In this document: piece by piece, positions 57,247 through 64,000 of the stretch
Numbering within the stretch: the stretch's first letter is position 1
How the letters are laid out: every line of letters begins with the position of its first letter
Source of the DNA: Hesseltinella vesiculosa
Taxonomy: Eukaryota; Mucoromycota; Mucoromycetes; Mucorales; Cunninghamellaceae
Assembly (NCBI GenBank): GCA_002104935.1
Contig: MCGT01000012.1
Coordinates: 62,001 to 126,000, forward strand
DNA length: 64,000 nucleotides
Direction: 5' to 3'
Translations under genes and position numbers: made by a program
The notes under the pieces: generated by a model
Told to the model about the DNA's origin: nothing
Seen by the model: only the letters and a program-made list of their open reading frames with translations
Database searches by the model: none

Positions 57247-57566
57247 TAGCAACTTCCTGCTTGTTCCCAAGGTGTCTGCCAGAGGCAGCTCAAACTGGGC
57301 CAGGATAGAAGGAAGCAATATCATATACACGCGAACCAACAGTCTGCGATTCCCAGGATGCCTGACAGGTATAAAAGGGCCAGTGAAGATGGATGCCAAC
57401 CTTGACTCGTCCATTGTGGAGCAAAAAGATTTGAAGGATGTGCACAAAAGCATGGCCGAGGTGATTGAGACACATCGAGCGTGGTGTCAGCTCCTATAAG
57501 AAAAAAAGGAACGAGGTGAGGTATCGTCATCGGTCCAAAGTTTACTTCAACAGATTACCTTTAAAC
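57247..57566. repeat. 320-bp perfect direct duplication, right copy
   Basis: Right copy of the duplication described at 56689-57008, preceded by one extra 87-bp unit. Identity over the whole length means the duplication is young. It lies directly upstream of the broken gene at 57.8-59.9 kb. Confidence 0.85.
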
Positions 57567-57809
57567 ATGTCCACGGCTCCACTTCACCAAAGAGGCGAAA
57601 ACAGAAGAGTCCCTTTGGATACAGCTAACATTTGATCGAATTCTGAAGTTTACAAAGTACCACATAAAAAAGATGTAGTAAATGATATGCTATTTCCCAT
57701 CATCATTGCCTCTAGGATATTACCTGTAACCTTGCAGCAGTTGAAAAGGAAGATGGAAGAAAAAAACATCATTTTTTTTTAAGCAGTTGCCTCTTCTTCA
57801 AAACTTTCA

Positions 57810-59940
57810 TTGCAGCACCCCATGAATTATTTTCGTCAAGTAAAGTGTAAAGACTGGAAGCTCTCTGATGCTCTTCAGTCCTACAAATCTAAAGGCAAGC
57901 GCACCAATTTACAATTCTTGCTGAAGAAAATGGAACTGGATATCAAGATGCGCCGAGATGAAGCAAACGTTAATGCAGGGTATGAAGACATGTCAATCTT
58001 TTTGGATGATATTTTGGTAATAAAATTCCCTAAGATGTAAATGAGAGGTAACAATGTTTTAATTTTTAGGCTCTATTGGCTTTCTTCCCGTCGTCTGATG
58101 AGGACGCGGATTCCACCTCGCCACCTTCTCCTTCCACACCTTTACCAGGAAAACATGACCAAAGTTCACCCGTTTCCAACCACCAAGATAAACCAGGTTC
58201 TGGCATGGAAAGCATCGGCAAAGTTGAAACTTATAACGACTTTCGACATTCGCAATACGACTTTCGACATTAGCAAAACGAGTTGAATACATTGAATAAG
58301 AACGTGAATCGAGCGGTAAGAATGTGTCATACTACTTTTTTGAACCTTATGCGATGAACGGTGGCTGACCCCCTTATTAATAACTTTATGTGCGGTACGT
58401 ATAGAGTGACAAAATAGCCGATGAAAACGTTGCCAATGAAAAGAATGACCTGTCCCTTCCCGTAAGGATAATGCCCCAGCTAAAGCGTTTTGCTCTAGCG
58501 TTTCTGAGCCACTTTATGAATTAGGTAAAGCGACCGATCGATCGCTTGATTGATGGTGATGAAGTTGATCTACCACGCTTGGACTTTGAGGCATACAGTT
58601 CTTTACCAGATGACTATGTTGCTGTGGAAAAGGTACAGCCTTTGAGAATATGGAGGCTGTTACTGATAATTGTTTTACTGCGGACGCGCGTTTTTTTTTT
58701 TTTTTTGCCAACTCGATAGGACCATCTTGCTATCCACAAGGGAACAAAGGTTTTTATTATCCATCCACCATCTAAATTGCCAGAAAGTCCTTACCGTCCC
58801 AAACTTACCAAAATCGATCAAGGAGCCTTCGAAGATCATGTTAAATTTGCAACATCATGTACTACCTCTGGTGATGCTTCTCTCGATGCGGAGCTTAAAG
58901 AAAACCTCAACAACCATCGAAATCTTTCTCATTTGAAATCCATGGAAGGGTGCCTCCAATTCATTCACACAGCCACATCAGCAAACTTTGACCGCTTCCC
59001 GGCGACAATTTGGACCTATGACACCTCCAAACTACCTCGATCATCAAAATCGATGGTGTCTATCATGCAATATATTTTGACGAATTATCACAAGCATTGT
59101 CTTTGCCCAAGCCCTCTGAACAGCCATGAGAGAACTCCTTTCATTGAGCTGCTGGTGCCTGCACTGTCTGCGTTTGGAAAAGTCACAAAGCTTGTCAGCT
59201 TCCAATGGTAAAGGGTTGAAGCAAACGTACAGTAAATGCCGAACTGCTCGTCTAAAATTTTATTTTATTTTTTTCAGGTGCGAAAAGGAGTCGCTGGCGA
59301 ACAAGTTTGTAAAGATGAAGGAGCAAGATTACAATTTTAAGGCTGGCTCACGGTTTATGGATGCCTGGCTGACACGCCCAAGTTGGCGGAAATCATCCTC
59401 GTAGAATCATCCAGGTAGGCATGAATCCTAGTAATTCTGATTTTGTCTCATTAGCAATCTCTTTTGCACTTAGTGGTCTAGCGGAAGAAAACACTGCTCA
59501 TACCATTGACGACAGTATCAAGTTGCTCGAGTGTAGCACTGCTTCACTCCGATTGTTGGCTGCGAGCTGGAAGAACGCACGCTACGATACGTTTAAGAAA
59601 TCCAAGGTTTTTTGTCTCCACTTTGTCACAAATAAGGTTACCTTGACTGCTACTGAGGCACGATCACCTAACCACTGGACTCATATTGAACCCGCGTCCT
59701 GCACAATCCCTTTGAATTGGGCAGGGATCTTTGGCTTCGGTTCATTTTTTAATTTGCTCGCTATTCTTTTTGTAAGCTCGGCAATCCTGTTGATTTACTT
59801 TACGGTGGCTCACAGCGTTTTTAAATATCACATAGGAGGAAGTGAAGGCGATGCATCGTTTGCAAAAGCAGCTTGAAATGGAGGCATCAGGCTTATATGA
59901 TATTGAAGGTCCACGTGTTTCAGACATCCTAAAGTACTAG
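57810..59940 (+). pseudogene. Unnamed multi-exon gene, apparently broken (premature stop and frameshift)
   Basis: Exons with good splice sites run from about 57825 to TAG at 59938-59940. Recognisable blocks are MNYFRQVKCKDWKLSDALQS, KGTKVFIIHPPSKLPESPYR, TSKLPRSSKSMVSIMQYILT and DTPKLAEIILVESS. The large exon at about 58720-59214 is fully open. Two breaks stand out: an in-frame TAG at 58271, inside a 21-bp tandem duplication (CGACTTTCGACATT twice), and a one-base frame change near 59368 between the block ending MDAW and the block starting DTPKLAE. The family is unknown to me and may be specific to Mucoromycota. Misread splice sites remain possible. Two of the introns could explain the stop if used differently, but not both breaks. 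Confidence 0.5.
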
Positions 59941-60189
59941 GCTGCTTCCCCCTCTTAATTTTTACTTAAAATCCCCCCCCCACCCATGGGCTGTCATCTG
60001 AAAAAAAACAAAAAATCGAATAAAAATACTGCAGTGGGTCATGCACATTGCTGAGTTGGTTTGACAAGACATAGGTCGACCCACTCCGTGCGGTACTCAT
60101 TCCTGACTAGTGAGCTGTTAAGAACTTTCCTCCAGAGCTTATAATACTGGATTGTTTATTTACAAAAGAAGGGGGATTTGAATCGAAAT

Positions 60190-60560
60190 CTAACGGCGAG
60201 AGTTGCTGCGACTGCTACTGGAATTAGGGTGTCGGCTGCGAGAAGAAGAGTGGTGGTGCGACAATCGGCCTTCGTTTCGACCATTGTGATCACCGTCATC
60301 TCTGCTTCTGTCACGTCCTTCACGATCTTGTCCATGGTGGTCGTTGTTATACGTGCCTCTGCTGCCGCCAGAGCTGATGTTGCTGTCAAGGGGAGGCCCA
60401 TAGCCATGGGGGAATTGGTTGCCACGTGAAAGACAGGGGGCTCGAGGCATGCCCATCATTGGATTCATCATTGGCATCCCATTATCCATCATTGCACTAG
60501 GGGAGGCATCATCATATTTATGTTCATCTTCATCTTCATAAACTCGGTTATGTCAAACTG
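60190..60560 (-). other. C-terminal fragment of an Arg/Ser/Asp-rich protein
   Basis: An open minus-strand block starts VYEDEDEHKYDDASPSA, continues through a Met-rich stretch (MMDNGMPMMNPMMGMP) to an RDREGRDRSRDDGD-type region and ends SSSRSNSRR with a stop at 60190. It looks like the tail of an RNA-processing protein, but its N-terminal part is not seen upstream, so it may be a gene fragment. Family uncertain. Confidence 0.35.
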
Positions 60561-60594
60561 GACGACGAATCCTTGCATGTCGAATTGCTGAGTC

Positions 60595-60965
60595 CGGATT
60601 TAGAAATGAGCAGCCAATTCATTTTTTTTTTTTGTCGGCAGGTGCGACCTATTACGTCGTGGGCTGATGAGCCCTCTTCAAATGTGTCGCTGCTATTGCC
60701 GACAGTTTGGAGGAAGAATGAAAAAAAGATGATTCAACTTATATATTTATTTTTTGTAACATACACTGAGCTCACTGATCGGCGAAAATACATTGCGATG
60801 GAAACGGGTGTGCTGACAGGGCACATGTATTTCAACTTCGAGCAAATGGGTGGAACATCCACGGCCTTGACACCAAACGTCGCGCGGCTCATCAACGACA
60901 TGACGATCTCAAAAAAACAAAGCGAGAGGGGCGATTGTAAGGCAGATACTCATCCGTCGCAGTAG
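60595..60965 (+). other. Unidentified plus-strand coding fragment
   Basis: After a T-rich tract and a GTCGGCAG acceptor-like site, an open block reads VRPITSWADEPSSNVSLLLP, with a second block METGVLTGHMYFNFEQMGG and VARLINDMTISKKQSERG. No start codon or family was found. It overlaps no other credible gene and could be a remnant. Confidence 0.3.
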
Positions 60966-61059
60966 GGCTGGCAACGATATCGTTACCAAATCAATTTTAC
61001 TGCAGTTTACCAGCCTGCTCCTTCTTTCCTGCGCCGTGCGAGAGTGTTGCAAAATTAAT

Positions 61060-61680
61060 CAAGGTCATTTCTCACCATTTTGTTCTGGCATGCAAAATTT
61101 GGGGCGAATTTATTAGACCACTTTTGCGCTGTGATTTTTCATCAGATCGCCAGGGGGTTAGGTTCCCTGGTGAAAATGACCGATTTTTCATTTTTTTTAG
61201 CTGGTGATGTGAGTACACTTTTTGGTGTCCATCATTTTCCCGGATTGATTCAAGTCCCGCCCTTTTTTTTCTTTTTTTTAAAATGCACTCTTTGTTTTTC
61301 TCTTCCTTTTTCCCTATTTTCTCTTTTTTTCTTTCTTTACGCTTTTTCCTCTTTTTTTCTTACTTTGACAAGGAAGACACCGAAAAGGATTCGGTAGGTT
61401 GTTTCTTTATTTCATTATATTTATTCAATTTTATTAACAAATCAATTAACAAAAATAAAAGGTGTCAAGTATTTCATTACAAGTAGAAAATCAGAACACT
61501 GGCGATTCGGAGGTGTCAAAACGAAACTGATCAAAAGTTTGCTGGGCGACCTTCACCAATTGACCTGATATTTTCAGTATCATCATCGTTCATGTGTTTG
61601 CGCTCTCTTGCAACATTTCACATTTATATAATCACTCAAAAGTGCTGTGCAGCGTTTTCAAAATTGAGAAAAAATGGGGT
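61060..61680 (+). repeat. Dispersed repeat family A, copy interrupted by family B
   Basis: Left part about 61060-61207 (GGCATGCAAAATTTGGGG, TGACCGATTTTTCATTTTTT), right part about 61500-61680 (GGTGTCAAAACGAAACTGATC, CACTCAAAAGTGCTGTGCAG). It has the same structure and orientation as the 5.0-kb copy. Confidence 0.7.
61208..61500 (+). mobile_element. Short element family B inside repeat A (forward orientation)
   Basis: The ends sit at CTGGTG (left) and CTGGCG (right), a near-perfect 6-bp target duplication. It contains GATTCAAGTCCCGCCC, the ACCGAAAAGGATTCGGTAGG hairpin and AATAAAAGGTGTC, and ends TCAGAACACT. Same insertion site in repeat A as the 5.3-kb copy, but opposite orientation. Confidence 0.6.
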
Positions 61681-62051
61681 CGTTATATTCAGTCTCCGCA
61701 CAGTGCCTTTCGACTGTGACCCACTCGGACAAACCGCTGAAATTTTAGTGCACGCGAAATTGTTTAAGCGCATGTTTGCCAGCCTTGCTGTTCTTCCCTG
61801 CGTTGCCTGAGAGAACCCTGTGTTTAAATGTAGGTTGAGCCTTCTTGAGCCTTCTCGTCCTGATTGGCTCATTATCAGCCTTTCTTTTTTTAGGAACGTG
61901 ATGGTCATTTTCAAAATGTTGCCCGGAAGTGTACTGATTCCCAAAAAAACTGATCTCGGATAATTACCTTGAATGGATGCTCGTCTTTTTTTTTTTTTAT
62001 ATTCTGCTCTCTTCAGCCCATTCTCGATAAATAAAATAGGTGACCATTTAG
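61681..62051. other. Intergenic stretch upstream of the CotH-family gene
   Basis: About 370 bp with no gene recognised. It includes a direct repeat TTGAGCCTTC near 61835-61855 and a poly(T) run near 61990. It should contain the promoter of the CotH-family gene. Confidence 0.4.
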
Positions 62052-62708
62052 ATGCTCCACGCATTATTTTTAATAGCTGCGCTCAATGGTAAAAATGACT
62101 TTCACCCAGTGCAAGATCAGGAGATGAAAAAAAAGTGAATCGAGAGCTGAACAGTGCATTTTTTTTATTCTTTCATGACAGCGGGGTCATTATGTCTTGC
62201 CCAAAATATCCAGTACAATGTGGTGGTAACACCCGATATCGAAGACGCCACGGTGTGTGTTGCTGTCGGACAGGATGTGTACCCACTGAAGCTCAGCGAA
62301 ACAGTGCCTTATTTTTACTCCGGGTATGCTCCTGGTCAGAAGGAATACCGCTACACAATCCTGAACGGTACTCTCGACGTGCACCATTACGAAGATTTTG
62401 AACGCCCAGCCATCATGGAAGCTGCGTCGACGTTCAACGAAGTGTATGACCGATCCTGGAATAAGCTGGACCTGCCAGATCTGCCCACCGTCTACAGCTA
62501 TGACGACTATGGCACTGCCCGCCCCATCCCCGGGGAATCTGCATTGTATGAAGATGGGCATATCGCAAACCTATTTTTCGAAGGTGACGCAGAAGATTTG
62601 TTTGAAATCCACGACAACAAAATGAACAACAGTCTTCGAGTCTGGGGAAACCTCACTTACATCAGGTCAGCAAGTGCGGAGGCCATGACACTCATCGGAG
62701 ACTGCTCA

Positions 62709-62745
<37 letters not shown>

Positions 62746-64000
62746 AGTTATAACCATATTGAACAGTTTGAAGGAGTAGTGCTGAAGGTCACAGGCCATA
62801 ATAGCCGAAAATGGGCCAAGGTGCCATACAAAGTCAAGATTCCTCAGAGTGATTATCCCAACGGCCTTTTCCGTCGCTGGTCGCTAAAGCTAAGGCCTGA
62901 AGCCACAGATATTACGTTGCTCCGTGAAAAAGTCTATGCTGATGTCATTGCTGCTGCTGGCGTGATTGGCCCTCGAGGCTCTTATACAAGGTAAAAGCCT
63001 GTCAGCTTGATGGTTTTTCCAAGCAGGCTTTTTTTTTGTGTGCACCTTCAGATTTCATCGGTCCATTTTTTCGGCGTTTTGACGCTTTTCCTCTTCTTTC
63101 TCTCACTCTCTAGGCTCCATTTTAATGGTCAGCCTATTGGGTTATATTTGATCACTGATGACGTTGGCCATTCCACGTTAGTGTTTGTAAAAAAAAAAAC
63201 CAGCCTTGGGGCACTGATGCTTGTTTTTGGGCGGAGTTAGATTTTATCAAGAAACTTTCCATGATGGCGATTCTTCCGTCAATACGGGTGTCATCATCAA
63301 GGCGGATGGTGGCCGAGGAGCCTATCCCGCCGACATGGACTACCACGGTGACAAGCCTTCGGATTATGATCCTAATGTGTACCGCTGTGCGGAGGAAGGT
63401 AGCAGCGGCAGTCAGGACTTGCTGAAACCATTTATTGATCTGCTCAAATATGTCAATGAGTACACCCGAGAAAAAAAAGTCAGTGAGGATGACGCCATTG
63501 CCAAATGGAACACGTATTTGGATGTCAAGCATCTTTCTCGCCAATTGGCTCTGGAATGGTTGACAGGCAACTGGGACGGCGTTCAATACGGTAAAATGAG
63601 TGACTGGGAATCATGCTGGAACCCTCTCTCCTTTTTTTTTTATTAGCTGGCAACAACTACATGATCTACTATCACCCTTCAATGAAGCGACATGTCTTTA
63701 TTCCCATGGACTTCGACTCAAGCTTCGGCAATGGAATCATGGAGGACAAGGAAAAGTTGATAGGGGGCAAATGGACCGACTTCACTTCGGGACGGCGCAT
63801 TCACAATTTCCTCTGGGAGAAGCTCGCGACGGTGCCCAAGATCCAAAAAATGTACATGGATGAGATGTACGATATGAATGAGCGCTTGATGCGACCCGAT
63901 GTGATCATGCCTCGCATCGAAGCGCTTGCTTATATGATTGAGGCCGACGCTTTGTGGGACCGGTCGATTGCTCCCTACACCGTGGGCATGGCTCGGCACT
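62052..64000 (+). CDS. Secreted CotH-kinase-family protein (3' part outside window)
   Basis: A 37-nt first exon (62052-62088, MLHALFLIAALN) splices to 62182 and completes a signal peptide ending SLCLAQ. Further exons start at 62748, about 63115, 63241 and 63647; the gene runs off the window at 64000. The order fits CotH proteins: a beta-rich N-terminal region (YNVVVTPDIEDATVCVAVGQ), FNGQPIGLYLITDDVGHSTF, WLTGNWDGVQYAGNNYMIYY and the kinase-fold signature HVFIPMDFDSSFGNG. In bacteria CotH is a spore-coat kinase. In Mucorales, CotH proteins are an expanded surface family, some acting as host-cell adhesins. This copy's role cannot be read from sequence. A stretch of 30 or so T near 62712-62740 lies in an intron. 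Confidence 0.9.

Noticed and set aside
57052..57453. Minus-strand ORFs in the 320-bp duplication (133 and 102 codons)
   Set aside because: They repeat because the DNA repeats; no start context, splice sites or family resemblance. The plus strand looks slightly more protein-like.
56370..59940. Active transposon carrying the broken gene
   Set aside because: No transposase, reverse transcriptase or integrase motif and no matched terminal repeats were found around it.

Overview
This is nuclear DNA from a filamentous fungus, most likely an early-diverging mould of the Mucoromycota (Mucorales type). The evidence is gene-dense DNA with many short introns (about 50-110 nt, GT-AG, often with T-rich 3' ends), conserved fungal housekeeping genes on both strands, a CotH-family gene at the right edge, and accessory islands full of family-like but unnamed genes and short repeats. 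There are no operons, rRNA genes or convincing tRNA genes. Gene names rest on motif recognition from memory; no database search was run. Splice sites were read by eye.

Layout. 1-4.8 kb: NRDE2-like RNA-surveillance gene (minus, cut by the window start) and a secreted S28 serine carboxypeptidase (plus). 4.8-9.7 kb: accessory island with a nested repeat, an unnamed minus-strand gene and a five-unit 297-bp tandem array. 9.7-12.9 kb: a Kre9/Knh1-like GPI-anchored wall protein (minus) and an F-box/WD protein (plus). 12.9-23.7 kb: large accessory island with degenerate tandem gene fragments, a minus-strand membrane-protein gene carrying six tandem in-frame micro-exons, and dispersed repeats. 23.7-28.2 kb: ribosomal protein eL6, vacuolar aspartic protease (PEP4-like) and a decayed, partly duplicated copy of that protease. 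28.5-55.5 kb: housekeeping block: 5-aminolevulinate synthase, SEC20 SNARE, a thaumatin-like protein, THOC1/HPR1, POT1, a tandem-PH protein, an alpha/beta hydrolase, vacuolar alpha-mannosidase (AMS1-like), a UBL-WLM metalloprotease (Wss1-like), ribosomal protein eL15, AP-1 mu and a PPN2-like phosphatase. 55.5-62 kb: second accessory island with a repeat, telomere-like heptamers, a 320-bp perfect duplication, a broken unnamed gene and another nested repeat. 62-64 kb: start of a secreted CotH-kinase-family gene, cut by the window end.

The genes do not form one pathway. There is a loose vacuolar theme (aspartic protease, alpha-mannosidase, PPN2-like polyphosphatase) and a cell-wall/secreted theme (S28 peptidase, Kre9-like, thaumatin-like, CotH). 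Several neighbours are divergent and share short intergenic regions. The most unusual locus is the micro-exon gene at 18.6-21.7 kb: six consecutive exons of 36, 27, 48, 60, 63 and 63 nt, all phase 0, so any subset could be skipped without a frameshift. The two accessory islands share two short repeat families, one inserted into the other at the same site in opposite orientations.
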